This document shows positions 20,676-34,000 of a DNA stretch of 37,099 bases, piece by piece. Every line of letters starts with the position of its first letter. Position 1 is the first letter of the stretch. The stretch is from Verrucomicrobiales bacterium (lineage in GTDB: Bacteria > Verrucomicrobiota > Verrucomicrobiia > Verrucomicrobiales > DEV007): positions 1 to 37,099 of the forward strand of contig JAHEJT010000029.1 in assembly GCA_024638765.1 (NCBI GenBank), in the 5' to 3' direction. Under the pieces are notes generated by a model that worked only from the letters and a program-made list of their open reading frames with translations, was not told the DNA's origin and did no database searches. A program made the position numbers and the translations under genes.

Positions 20676-21959
20676 CTAACGCCCCCGCCACCCCACGGGC
20701 TGGGTCCACGCCTGCTTGCGCTGTCCCTCAAACGACGGATTTGGATGCCGCGCGCTCGACGTGATCGACGCGCGGACATACAGCTCCTTCCCGCTCAGCC
20801 GGTAGACCACTTCGGTCCCCCCGATGGACGCCAGCACCTCGCCCACCTCCTTCGAATACGTGTGCCGCACCGCATGCGGATACTTGGACGGCGCGGCGAC
20901 GACCTCCACGGTCGAATCATACCCCTCCAGCGTGCCGATGATGTCGGTCGTATAGGTCTCATCCTGCTGCGGCTCAATCTCGATCCGCAATTCTCCCGAT
21001 TCGCGATCAAAGCGCACCTCGTGCAGCGTCACCCCGCTCGATGCATAATAATCCCCCGCCCGCATCGCGCCGATCAAGGCGTCGGCGCTCAATTCCGCCG
21101 CCCGCACCATCACCCAGCCGCGCCCCGGGGACACATCGCCCCCGTGATAGGTGTGCGAATCATCCGTGGCGACGCCGAACAGCGGTGGCGCCTGGAGCTC
21201 GGCGATCCGGAGGGTATTGGCGATATCCCAGATCCGCTCGACACCGGGCCTCCCCCCTTGTCCGAGGTGATTGACGATGGGATGGCCATTGTAAACTTCG
21301 TAAAACTGTTCCTCGACGACGTGCGCCAGGTCCTCGGCCGAGACCGCCCACTGGAAATTCGGATGATTCAAGTGGGCCAGGATCGGGCGGGACAACCGTG
21401 CCTCCTGTGCGCGAATCAACTGCAGGTTCTTGCGCAGGATCTCCCGGGCATTCGCGCCTTCCACCGGCTCGATCACTTCCCCGAGGTTCACCGCGTTGAT
21501 GTGGACAATGTGCGGTTTGAAATTGCAGCTGATCTCCTCGTCCTCAATCAGCAGAAATTTCCCCTCCTCCTCGAACAACGGCCGGAATTCCTCGAGAGTC
21601 TTCAATCGGAAGTAGGGCACTCCCTTGATGTCCTTCGTTTCGATCCAATCCTTGGGAAACCGTTCCCGGTATTTCTGGATCGCCGTCTTCCCCACCGCGC
21701 GCTGGCGCTTCTTGATGGTCGATTCCGCCGTCCACTTTTCTCCCCGGCTCAGAATATTGTGATCGGAGAGCCCGAGGAAGTGGTATCCCTGCGCCTTGTA
21801 CCAATCCACGATCATCTCCGGAAAATCGTTCCCATCGCTCCACAGCGAGTGCGTGTGGGTATTCCCCTTGAACCATTGTGTGCCGTCCTCCTCCGCGGCC
21901 ACGCATGAGACGCCCGCCAGGAAAATGAAAGCGATGAATTTCCAGGTTTTCACAGGCAT
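20676..21959 (-). CDS. Secreted PHP-domain metallohydrolase (CehA/McbA-like)
   Basis: This is a 427-residue protein with an N-terminal hydrophobic signal segment (residues about 8-18), likely cleaved after VAA near residue 22. The cysteine at 19 lacks a proper lipobox. The PHP metal site is well kept: His35 and His37 in NTHTHS, Asp66-His67 in GLSDHN, Glu141/Glu142 in EDEEIS, His153 in VHINA, His199 in LNHPNF, and Asp266/Asp267 with His269 in TDDSHTY. PHP enzymes use two or three metals to cleave phosphoester or related bonds. CehA/McbA members are known as carbamate/ester hydrolases, but the substrate here is unknown. The residues after about 290 form a beta-rich tail. The gene starts 73 nt after the giant gene B stop. 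A TTG at 21965 is an alternative start with better spacing to AGGTGA. Confidence 0.9.
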   Translation of the reverse strand: MPVKTWKFIAFIFLAGVSCVAAEEDGTQWFKGNTHTHSLWSDGNDFPEMIVDWYKAQGYHFLGLSDHNILSRGEKWTAESTIKKRQRAVGKTAIQKYRERFPKDWIETKDIKGVPYFRLKTLEEFRPLFEEEGKFLLIEDEEISCNFKPHIVHINAVNLGEVIEPVEGANAREILRKNLQLIRAQEARLSRPILAHLNHPNFQWAVSAEDLAHVVEEQFYEVYNGHPIVNHLGQGGRPGVERIWDIANTLRIAELQAPPLFGVATDDSHTYHGGDVSPGRGWVMVRAAELSADALIGAMRAGDYYASSGVTLHEVRFDRESGELRIEIEPQQDETYTTDIIGTLEGYDSTVEVVAAPSKYPHAVRHTYSKEVGEVLASIGGTEVVYRLSGKELYVRASITSSARHPNPSFEGQRKQAWTQPVGWRGR

Positions 21960-21968
21960 TACCAAAGT

Positions 21969-21984
21969 GTCACCTTTTGGCGAC
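21969..21984 (-). promoter_or_regulatory. Hairpin containing the PHP gene ribosome-binding site
   Basis: On the minus strand GTCGCC-AAAA-GGTGAC forms a 6-bp stem (one G-T pair) with a 4-nt loop, and its right arm holds the AGGTGA Shine-Dalgarno-like sequence. Folding would hide the ribosome-binding site. Regulation is a guess from the overlap alone. Confidence 0.35.
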
Positions 21985-22032
21985 CTGCTTTCAAGGACTT
22001 GGCGCGGCCACGCCGCCGATGCCGATGCTCCC

Positions 22033-25000
22033 CTAACTCTGGTTCAGCAGAATACTCAACGAGCCATCGTCATTGGCCGTCAGAATATCGAGGAAAAAGT
22101 CCTCATCCAAGTCCGCCAACACCAGCAACAGCGGCTCTCCCGACAACGCGAACCGCAGCGGATCCGCAAACACGCCGCCACCGATCCCCAGCAGGACATT
22201 CACCTCCGGATCACTGAAGGTCCCGTGGGCCGTGACGATGTCGAGAATTCCGTCGTTATCGACATCACCGATCGCAAGGCTCGTCAACTGATTGTGCACG
22301 GTGAAACTCCTCGTGAAATCAAAGGTCCCGTCTCCATTCCCCATCAGGACGGAGACCGAGCCTTCGGCTCCATTCCCATTGGAACCGGCAACCAGGTCCG
22401 GGTCCCCATCCCCGTTGAGATCCTCCAGGGCCAGCCTTTCCGCCGGCGGGATCCCGCGGATGAACTCAGGATCGGCAAACGTGCCGTCCCCAACCGCGAG
22501 GTGCACGGCGATCGACGCCCGTGCGCCGAAACTTTCGCCCCCATTGGCGATGATGAGATCGGGGATGCTGTCCTCGTCGATGTTGGCATTGCCGACGATG
22601 ATTTCTTCCGCGCCAAAGCCCGTGACGAAGACGCTGGGCGCGCCAAAAGTGCCGTCTCCGTTGTTCAAGAGCAGCCTGACGTTGTCCGGCGTGCCCGAAC
22701 TGAAATCATCCGTAATCACCGCGATGTCGAGGCCGTTCACACCGTCCGCATCGAGGAGCGCCAGGGATTTCCCGCCTCTGAATTCCACTGGGCTCTCGGC
22801 CAGGTTGATATTTGTCGCCGCCTGAAAGGTCCCGTCCCCGTTCCCCAACAGGATCCCGATGGCATCGGTCGACACCTGGGCGATCACCAGGTCCACGAAG
22901 GCGTCGCCATCGATCAGGCCCGCCGCCATGGCGACGCCGCGCCCGACCAATCCCGCGCCCTCGTTTCCGGTAAACGTCAGCGTCCCATCGCCGTTGCCGA
23001 GATAGATAAACACGCTGGTTCCGCTCGATCCCGCGCTCAAGGCCACATCGAGATCGCCATCCCCGTTGAAATCACCCTCCACAGCTGCCCGCGCCGTCTG
23101 TGCACCGATCGAGATCGTCTCCGGCGCCACCAGACCGCCCCCCTGGCGTCCCACCAGCACCATGGTCGTATCAAAGCCCGCGCCCATGAGCACGTCGTTG
23201 CGCCGGTCCCCGTTGATGTCCTCGATGAGGATGCCCTCGGGCCGCACGCCGATGGAGATGTTCCTCAGGAAAGTGAAATTCCCGGCATTGTCCGTGGCCC
23301 TCAGAATCGTCACGTCATTCGTGCTGCTGCTGGACCGCCCGCTGTTCGCGGTCACGATATCGGGCAAATCATCGCCCGTGACGTCCCCAACGGCCAGCGA
23401 TTCGGCTCCGCGCTCCACGATGAACGTCTTCGCGGTCGGGAAGGTGCCGTCTCCGACCCCGAGCAACACCCTGACTCGGGCCGAACCGGCGGAGCCCGGC
23501 GTGGCATCCACGGTTACCAGATCGAGGATGCCGTCATCGGAAAGATCGATCGCCACGAGATCATCCACCTCGGAACTCGTGCCGGTCGCAACCGTCCCGG
23601 GACCAAAGGTGTCGCCGCCGGCGATCCCGAGGAACACCTCGATGCCGGATGTTCCACCCAAAGCCAGGTCCACCGTATCACCCAGGTTGAACAAACCGGA
23701 CTCCAGCGCCCGCCCCTCGCCAACCGCTCCCGCGATGGCGTCGGGCGCCACGAAGGAGCCGTCCGCTCTGCCTTCGATCAGGTAACTTGTCACTCCGGAA
23801 GACTCCCGCAACCCCGCGAGAATATCGATCTCCGCGCCCGCGGTGAACACTCCCGGAAACAGGACGTTGTTGAAATTCCCGGGGCTGCCACCCGGACCGA
23901 ACACTGTCCCCGCCGAGGCGAACGATCCCGCGCCGTCGCCTTCCAGCAGGAGCACACCGGCCCGTGTCAGCACCGTCAGATCTGCCGTGGCGCCTGCGTC
24001 GAGGTTCGTCACCGCGGCAAAGCTCGCATCCAGACCCGCATCCGTGGCGATGCCCGCCTGGAAGGTGCCGTCGCCGTTCCCAAGAAAGACGATCACCTGG
24101 CCCGGGCTGAACGACGAACTGTCATCGGTAACCACCACCAGGTCAGCTGTCGCGTTTCCGTCGATTAGCGAAGCCATGAGATGCCGCGGCCGGGCAGTCA
24201 GCGGGAGGAGCGTCTGGGCGCCGAACGTGCCGTCCCCGTTCCCGATTCGAACGCCGATATTGTTGCCGACGCCGCTGATCGTCGCAAGGTCGGCCTCGTT
24301 GTCACCGTCAAAGTCGATCGCGACATCGGCCCCGAACGGCGCGGCGAAAAGCACCGGCGCCCCGAACGTGCCGTCTCCGTTTCCGAACAGCACGGCGCCG
24401 GCTTCCGCGATGAGATCTTCCTCGCCGTCGTTGTCGACGTCGGCGGCGAGTAGTTTTCTCGAACCAGATCCGCTGCTGACGTTGACCCCGAGATCGAACC
24501 GGGAGCCATCGGGAAAAACAGCTCCGTCCACCCCGGCGAGCAGCGATGAACGCCTCGACGCGCTCTCGTCGTGAAGCAACAGGTCGATGAAGGCATCGCC
24601 CGTGAATTCAGCCGGGACAATCCGGTCGGCCTGATTCCCACTCGCAATCATGACCGGCGCCTCGAAGGTGCCGTCGCCGTTGCCCAGCCTCACCACCACC
24701 TGCCGGTTGGTGCTGTCCAGGATCGCCACGTCGAGATTGGTGTCTCCGTCCACATCGATGACGTGCGCCTGCCGGTTCGAGAAGGCGCCCGTCTCGATAA
24801 TCAGGTCCGCGGCCCCGAAGGTGCCGTCCCCGTTGCCCGGAAGAATGGCGACCCGGCCGTTTGTCCCGCTCACCACCAGGTCGTCGAACGTGTCCGCGTT
24901 GATCCGGTGCGCTTCCACACGGAACGGAGCGTCGATTGCGTTCAGATTCTCCGGAACGGCAAACGTGCCGTCGCCATTGCTCAACAGGACGGAGATCTGG

Positions 25001-28000
25001 CTGGTCGAGAACCGGGAGTTCGCCGTCACCAGATCGGGAATCATATCGCCGTCCAGATCCGCCGCCTCGATGTCGTTGTTGTTGCCGACCGTGCTGAGAA
25101 CCAGGGGCGGAGCGAACCCGCGATTGCCGTCCCCGAAGAAAACGTTCACGTTGTCCGAACCACTGCCCAGTGCCACCGCGATATCGAGGACGGTGTCGTC
25201 GTTGAAATCGCCGACCGAGGTTCCCGTGGGCGGGAAGGTGCTGCTGAGCAGGGTGCTCGCGGGCGTGCCCGTGAAGGTGCCATCCCCGGCTCCCAGGAGA
25301 AGCGACGGCCCGGCAAGCACGTCGAGATTGGCATCGTCACCGAGGTCGAACGGAAGCGCCTTGAGCGACTGGAACCCGGTGATGTATCCGCCCGCGCGGG
25401 TGAATGTCCCGTCGCCGTTGCCCAGGGCCACCTCGATCCGGCTGATCGATCCGCCGATGTCAAACGCCCCGTCCCCGGCAACCACGTCCGGAATCGTATC
25501 CCCGTCAAAATCGGCAATGGCAACCGACAGCCGCGTGCTCACCGCCCCGGCCCGGCCGATCGCGACGCCGTCCACGCCCGCCGGCGCCAGGAACACCCCC
25601 GGCGTGTCCTGCAGCACGCTGAACAATCCCGAGGTGCTGCCCGCGAGAATGTCACGGTCGGTGTCCCCGTCCACGTTGGCGACGTCGAGAGCCAGCGCGC
25701 GCCCCGGCACGCCGAGGCCCGTCGGCGCTCCGAAGGTTCCGTCCCCGTTGCCCGGACGGTAGAAGACGTCCCCGCTCGAACTCCCGCTTTCCGCCGTAAC
25801 AAGGTCCACGATCGTGTCCCCGTCAACGTCGAGCGCCGCCAGGTCCCACACTTCGGCGCTCACCGCCAGCACTTCCCCTGCCTGTAACAAGCCGTTCCCG
25901 TTCCCCGGAAAAAGGAGGATGGCACCGCTGCGCAACGTCTGCGCTTCAATGCCCAGAAGCAGGTCCGCATGCGTATCGCCCGTCACCTCCGCAATGGCGA
26001 TCGCGTGGATGTCGCGCACCGTCGACTCGGTGATCTCCGTCAGCACGGGAGTCCCAAAGGTGCCGTCGCCGTTGCCAAGCGCCACGATGTAAGCGTTGAC
26101 GCCATCCCTGGTGGCGGTCACCAGGTCGAGGAAGCCGTCCCCGTTGAGATCCCCCGCGGTCAGCGCCAAGGGACTGCGTGGCAGCGAAACGACCGTAGGA
26201 TCGGCAAACGTGCCGTCGCCATTGCTCAACAGCACGACGATTCGACCGCCAAAACCGCTTCCTCCGCGATCAGTCGCAAACGCGAAATCCGGATCGTCGT
26301 CCTCGTTGAAGTCTCCAACCACCTCGCCCATGCTGATTCGGTTCGCGGGATCGCTGAGACTCGTGTCGAGGAGCGACGCAAACCCGAAGGAGCCGTCGCC
26401 GTTCCCGTAGAGCACGATCAGCTCCGAAGGGAACGACCCGGCCGTCACCACGACATCGAGAGCCCCGTCCTCATCGACATCGACGATATCGAGGCTCCGC
26501 ACGGAAGCTCCCCCCAGCGGATACTCCACCGCATCCCGGAAGGTCCCGTTCCCGTTGCCGAGATGGACATGCACCACCTGGTCGTCATCGGCAATCACCA
26601 GGTCCCGCGCCCCGTCCCCGTCGAGGTCCGCCACCGCGACCCGGTCCCCGGCCACGAGATTGCGCATGAACTGCGCCGCCACGAATGTGCCGTCGCCGTT
26701 GCCCAGGTAAACCACGGCATCGTCATTCCGGTCTTCACTCCCAACGAGGTCCGGATTTCCGTCCCCGTCGGCATCAAACACCTGCACGGAGGAAATACTC
26801 GGAAATTCACCGCCGAGATCCAGGTAAGCCACGGGCGGAGCGAAGGTCCCGTCGCCGTTGGCCAGCACCACCACGATTCCCTCGGTGAAGGCCGGCGTGA
26901 TGAAATCGTTCACGCCATCGTCGTTCAGGTCCGCGGAAACGGTCGCGGAATTCAATTCGAACCCGGGTCGCGACGGCGCGTCGAAGGTGCCGTCGCCGTT
27001 GCCGTAAACGATGGAGATCGAACCGGACTCGTTCGCCGTGACGATGTCCACACTCCCGTCCTCATCCACGTCCAGGACCACGAGGTCGACTGGCCTCTGG
27101 CCGATGAATACCTGGCCGGCCGGACCAAACATCCCCGTCCCGTCTCCAAGGAGAACCGAGAGCGAACCGTCGTTTTCGTTGCCGCTGATGATGTCCAGGT
27201 TCTCGTCGCCGTTGACATCCGCCGCGATCACCACGTTCGGGAAGCCGCCCACACCAAACTCCTTGGTTTCCGCGAACGATCCGTCGCCGTTTCCAAGGGC
27301 GACGAAAACGATGTCGTCGCCGTCGCCGTCGTCAAATGGCGCGGAAACCAAATCCGGCACCCCGTCCTTGTTCACGTCCGCCGTCGCCGTTCCCTTTCCG
27401 AAAGTAAAATCGAATTTCTGACCCGGGAAGATGGGGCCGATGATCACCGATTGCACCGTGAACCCGAGAATCACCGGGGCCGCCCCCAGAGGATTGCCCG
27501 CGCGATCGGTGACGTTGGCGGCGTCGATCTCGAAGCGGTATTCCGATGCCGCCAGGTCCGGATAGAGAATCTGCACGATACGATCATCGCTGCGCAGCTG
27601 GATATCGAGCGGGGCCACGGGATCGCCTCCGACGGGCCGCAGAAGGAAAGCGTCGGCATCGACAGTGGCCGCGTCCAGCGGCTCATTGAAGCGCACTTCC
27701 ACGGTGCGGAAGTTGGCGCCGAAGATAGGATTGCCGTCGACGTTCGTCTCCTCGAGCACCGGCGCCAGGGTGTCGGCTGTCAGCTCGACGAGCAGCGTAT
27801 TGGACAACGCGAAATTGCCGCCGGTGTCGGTCGCGCGCACCGTGATCTCGAGCATCATCTCGCCGGGCGCGCTGCTCACGGCCAGCGCGGCGAGATCGAA
27901 CGGGAAGGAAATCGCGGTGTCCACCACCACGCCGTTGACGATCAACTCCACGCTGCTCACCTGCACGTCGTCGGTGACGTCCGCGATCACCGGGATGGTG

Positions 28001-31000
28001 GTTCCCTCGAGGACTTGGATCCCCGGTGTCCCGCCATCGAGATCTTCCGCGGGCGTGCTGATGCTCACCACGGGAGGCACACCGGCGACATCCAGATCCC
28101 GGTAGTTGACCACCTGGAGCCCGCCGCCGCCCGCCGCCACGAAGGCGAACCCGGACGCCACCGTGACGTCCGCAGGCGCGTCGCTCAACACGACGGTGCC
28201 CAGCAAGAGATCGGTGACCGCGGGATCGGTGATCCCGTAGATTTCCAGGACGCCGCCCATTCCAGCGTCGGGCCCCACGGCGATCGCCTGGCCCGAACCG
28301 GTCGCCACGAGCGCGGAGAAGGCTTTAAAGTCCACGTTGTCCGGCCCGCTGATCTCGACGGGCGTCACCGGATTGCTCACGTCTGCGGTTGTGAATCCGT
28401 CGAGGGATGCCGACGGAGCGGTAGCCAGCGCCAATCCGTTCCCCACAAAGAGACTGCCCCCTCCTTCCGACAACCCGGTCGCACCCCGGAACACCAGCCC
28501 GTCGACCGTGACCTCGATGGCTGTCAGTTGCTTGGTCGCGCTCATGGTGTAGAGGAACTGCCCTTCCCGGGCGATGCCCGTCAGGATTCCGCCCCCGAAA
28601 TCGCGCGACTCCAGCACCGCCCCCGTGAGCAGATCCACCGACGCGACCTCGGGACCGCTGGTCACGTAAGCGCGCCCATCGAAAGCCACCACCGGGCCGG
28701 CGCCGGAGCCGAGACTCACGGTCGTGATCAGCGCCGGGTTGACCGGATCGGATATGTCGACGAGGTGCAGGCCGTCCGAGCGGGCCGACAGGGCGGCAAC
28801 CCCGCGCGCCATGTCCACGGCTACGTCGACGGAAGTGCCCGGCAACGCGAGCTCCGAAAGGATGATGGGCATCACCGGATCCGACACGTCGACGACGGCC
28901 AGCCCTTCCACGCCCGTGGCGACAAACGCGATTCGCCCTGCCGGATCGTCGAGGCGCGCCGCCACCTCCACCGCCTCGGCACTGCCGCCGGGAATCACAT
29001 TGGATAACACGCCCGGTGAACCGCCCAGCCCGCCGAGGGCATCGAGACCGAACTGGATCTCGATAAAGTCATCGATGGTGTCGCCGTCGGTGTCGATCCC
29101 GTTGGGATTCGTCCCGATGGCGAATTCGACGTCGTCGGGCAGACCGTCCCCGTCACTGTCAGTCACCAGGCTGGGACCGAACATCACGGGGTTGACCCCG
29201 GTGTTCTGCCCGCTCCGGTTCGTGGTCCCGGTCAGCGCGCCCACCAGGCCGCTCACCGGATCGAATTGGATCATCTCGTAGAGTTCCTCGGCCGGCAGGA
29301 AAAAGGAGTAACGTCCCGTCGAAGACGTGATCGCGCGAAACACCGGCGACCCTGGAAGGTTCGGCGTCTGCATCGCCACGAAGTCGTTGCCGAAGTCGAG
29401 CGCCGATCCCGCGGCAAGTGTCCCCGTGCCCGTTGCATTGATCCTGAACGGCGAGCCCGCGTCGTCGGACACGATCTCGATGGTATCGCGCTGCAACCCG
29501 GTCTTCTCGCTGGTGAACGCGACATCGAGGAGGAACTGTGCGCCCGGCGCCAGCACCAGGGGCTGCGCCGGCCCGAATCCGGCCGGCAGATTCACCGGCA
29601 GGAACAACCCGCCATTCACCTCCGTGATCGAGAGATCCGTGGCCCCGGTGTTCTCCAGGATGGCGAACCCGGTCACCTCCACCGCCGGCGTGCCCACGGC
29701 GTGTCCTCCAAAATTGTTGTTGGGGACGTCCACCGTGAGCTCGGCGACCGGGTGCACTCCCGTCCCGGTCAAACTCAGGGTCAGGGGCGCTCCGGTTTCG
29801 TTGGTCTCGAACGTCAGGACGGCCGCGAAATCACCGCTCACGGCCGGATCGAATACCAGGTCGAGAATCAGCTCCGGCGCACCCTCGGCAAACGACTGCG
29901 GCACCTGGATGGTGCCCGGCGCGATGCCCGATACCGTGAACGCGCCGCCCCCGCCCTCGAGCGCGAAGCTCTCATAGATGAGATTCTCGTCGCCGGCATT
30001 CACCAGCGCCACCTGCACCGTCTGCCGATCCCCGCCCGCTCCGTCGCTGAGCAGGCTTCCGAACTCGATGAGACCCTCGCCCAACCCCTCGCTCAGGTCG
30101 GCCACGAACACCTGGAGCAGCGGTCCGGTGCTGCCATCAGGATCCGTGATCAACGTAAAATCCACTCCAACTGTGTCAACATCAGCTCCCAGCGCCAGCG
30201 TCTGAGCGGCATCCCCCGCGGGATCGGTCTGTGAGAAGTCGTTCGGCACGCGCACGCGCACCACGTAGTTGCCGATCGCCAGTCCCGTGAAGGTGTAGCG
30301 CCCGCTCTCGTCCTCCCCGGCCGTGTCCGGATCATCCACGAGCGTCTCGGTCAGTGGCTCGCCATTCTCATAGTCGCCGCTGGCATTCTCATCGATGAAC
30401 ACCTCGACGAGGGAGAGTCCGGCGTCGCCGGTCCCGTCGAAATCGGTGTCGTGAAGAACCCGTCCGCTGATCGAGCCCTGCGCCGGGGCCCCGAACTGGA
30501 CATCGGCCACGTCCCCCGCAGCAAGCATGAGATAGACCTCTTCCACTTCCCGGCCGAAGACCCCCGCCAACCCCGCGTTGAACACCTCGCGCACCCGGTA
30601 ATCGCCCGGAGTCACATCCGGGAAACTGAAGAGACCGCCGCCCGCCGTCAGCGCCGAGTCCAGCACATCGCCGGTAATCGCATCGACCAGTTCGATGGTG
30701 ACCCCGTCCACGCCGGGCTCACCCGCATCCGGATCGCCGTCGCGATCGGTATCGTCGAATTTCCGGCCCGCGATGTCCGCGGTCCGCGGGTCCATCGAGT
30801 AGAGTTGGAAGCGTTGGGCCGTAACATTCCCGCTGCCGTCGGTCACGTGAATGATCACGTCGTTGAACCCGCTCTGCGCGGCCGGCACGTTCCACGCAAA
30901 CTCCCCGGTCCCGGCGTCGAGCGTGGCGCCGGCAGGAGCGTCGATCAGCGCCAGGGTGTCGCCCGCATCGAACACCACCTGCGCGGTGTAAAGCGTTCCC

Positions 31001-34000
31001 GGATCGGCAAACACGGGGAACTCTCCCGCACCCGGCGCCACCGCCGGAGCCGGCCCCAGCACCGTCGCCGTCCTCCCGCCGGGCGCGCCGATCCGGCCCG
31101 CGTCATCGATGGCAAATACCTCGACCCGATAGGTTTCGCCCGGCACCAGCGGCTCATCCAGATCCTCGCTGGCGATGATCACCTGCGTGTCCGTGCTGTC
31201 GAAGAAGAAACCGACATTGGTCCCTACCCCCGACGCGTTTTCCGCCAGGCGAATCTCGTGCTGCGCGGCGCCCGCGTTGGCATCCCAGGTTACCTCGATG
31301 CGCCCGTCGCCCAGCCACCGCGCCGTCACGTTGTCGACTGGGCCCGGCGCCAGCGGATCGGTCAAAGAAATCGCTCCCGTCGCGTAATGGCTCAGCACCG
31401 GGATGTTCTCCATGTCGTCGATGAGCGCATACACAAAATACTCGCCGGGCGGCAGCCCGGTCGCCGCGGTATCGATCGTGATGGTCCCGGCGCCATCCAA
31501 CTCCACGACGTCATCCCGCAGCAGCACGCCGTCGAAGCCCTCGAGATCGGTGTCCAGGTAAAAGCTGATCTGCGCGTCGGAATCCGCGTCAAACGCCTCG
31601 TAATCCACGTCCACCATGGCGCCGCTATCGTCCAGGACCGGATCCGTCAGCGTGATCTCGGGCGCTGCCGTCTGCGCCAGGGCAAAGAACTGCACCTCGC
31701 CCAGTCCGGCTGTGTCCGCCACTTCGTAAGTCCACGTTCCGGGCTCGGGCGCGTCGATCCGCACGATGCGCCGCGTGTCGTCGCTCAGCTCCGAGATGAT
31801 CGTGATGTTCGGATCCGCCGCAATCGCCGCCTCGTCGAGCAGGGTGCCGTCCGGTTTGCGCAAGCGCACCTCCACGGACGGATTCGCATTCTCCCAGCGC
31901 GCTTCCAGGGCGAGGAACCCCGGGGCGCCCGTCACTTCGAACATCTCCGCCGCGCCCGTGACCGGCCCGGCAAGCTCGATCCCGGCTCCGGACGGCGCGG
32001 GTGATCCGGTGACCGGCAATCCCGCGATCGCCACGGCGCCCAGGGTCTCGAACCGGCCGTCGAAGAACAGGCGGAATCCCTGTTGTCCCAGGCCCGGGAT
32101 CTCGCCCCAGCCCGCCTGGTAATCGTTGGAGAAATTGTCGTCATTGGTGAACTTCACCATGGCGTTCCCGCTCGCAATGACCGTGCCGCCGAACAGCGGG
32201 ATCGCGGTCGGGATCTTCACCGTGGCGCCGCCGCGCGCAAAGATGTTGAGACTGGTGTCGACTTTGAACTTGGTCGTCAGGGAGAAAAAGCCGCCGATCG
32301 ACGAGATGGTCTCGTCGAACGAAGCGGACCCGGTCGCAAAGTTCAGCTCCCGCTTCCCGATATCGGTGAACAACGCCACCGTCTTCGGCATCCCGCTCTC
32401 GATGACCTGGCCGACGAGGCCTTGCCCCCTCCCCTCGAGCACAAAGCTCTCCTTCGTGATCTTGGCGGTGACCTCGCCCTTGAGCAGCGTCGCCACCAGT
32501 TCCGTGACCTCCGGTTTGAGCCCGATAATTTCCGCGGTGGTCAGGGACACCGGCCCGGCGCTGAACACCCGGTCCAGCGGGATGGTGATCTGCGGTCCCA
32601 GGGTGAATCCGACCGTGCCCGACCACTCGAGCGGCTTCGCGGGATCGGCGATGTCGCTCACCGCCCCCTGCAGTTTCTGCAGGACGAAGGGCCCGATCTT
32701 GGCGTTGATCCCCTCGACGCCCAAAAGGATCTTGTTGAGTTCGGTGCCGAGAAATTCCAGTTCGCCCAACACCGCCAACTCCGGGTCCGGCGGCTTGCGT
32801 TTCAACACCACCACCTCCGCGCGCCCGCCCCACTTGTCGGCCACGGTGTCGAAATTCAGCCGGATCTTGCGAAGCTCCACAGGGCCCAGCTCCACCTTCT
32901 CCACGGAAAATGATCCGATGATATCCCAGTCGAACGGATCGTTGACGTTCACCGGCTCGCCGATCTCGAGGTAAGCATCCGAGGGCATGGGATCGAAGAA
33001 AGTCGGAGCCGGCTTGGAAAATTCCGCTTTGGCGGTGAACCGCTTGAACATCACGCTGGCGTTTCCGCGGAACCGCAACGCCTCGATGGTCGGCGGCAAC
33101 CCCGGCTCGGGCGCGGGCGCGCCCGCAATGTATTCCACCGAGAGTTTCGCGGCCTCCGCCTTGACTCCCCGGATGTCGAGTTTCACGTCGGGCAGGGTGA
33201 TCTTGCCTCCGGTCAAAGCGATGCCGTCCGCCGTGATCTCCAACCGGTAAGGATCGGCGATCTCGAGTTCGACCTTGCCCGCGCTGCTGCTGCGCCCGAT
33301 CAATCCCGCCGGCAGCGTGACCTTGCCCTGGAGGATCAGCTTGCCCGGGTCCATGGCCAATTTGGTCACCTCGACCGCCAGCCCCGCCAGGGTGAACCGG
33401 TCCGCCATCGTCCCCATCGGCGTGGCAGTGAGAGACGAACTCTGCTTCTCGCCGCGTGGGAAATAGAGCGAGCCCGCAAACAACGTCACGCCCTCGATCG
33501 AACCCGACGCGCCGGTGACCACGCCGAAGCCGCCCACCACCTTGTCGCCGATCTCGAACTTGCCATCGAAATTGAAGAGCGGTTCGAACGCCGGCCCCTT
33601 GAGCCCCACCTGGATCTTGCCTTCGATGGAGAACTTGCCGCTGGCGTCGGTCTTGCCCTTGGCGCTGATCAGCTTGACGGCCAACGGATCGAGATCGATA
33701 AAATCACCACCCACGGGGGCGGGGTTATTCATGAACCCGTTCGGCGTCTGGATATCGATGAATCCGGCGGGGGGATCCGCTCCCAGGTCGGTCACCTGTT
33801 CCGTCAGGGTGATGGTCGTGCCCGAGACGACCTCGGTGATCTCCGGATCGCCGATATACCCGGCCATCACCGTGTCGGCTTCCGGCCCCTTGATTTCGAC
33901 CCTGATCTGCTGTGCCGGAGGTGTTTCTCCTTCTTCCAGGAATTCGACGACGCGCTCGGGAAACTTGATTCCGTCGTCGGAGATGAGCAGCCCGTAATAG

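Noticed and set aside
20537-20779. An 80-codon minus-strand frame overlapping the end of the PHP gene
   Set aside because: It overlaps the PHP coding end in another frame and mainly translates the REP-like element (GVPPVLF, RRDACPT).
25969-29007. A 1,012-codon open frame on the plus strand
   Set aside because: It is again in codon register opposite gene B, across the FG-GAP and LVIVD modules. The repetitive Val/Arg/His composition is the mirror of the NGDGTF repeats.
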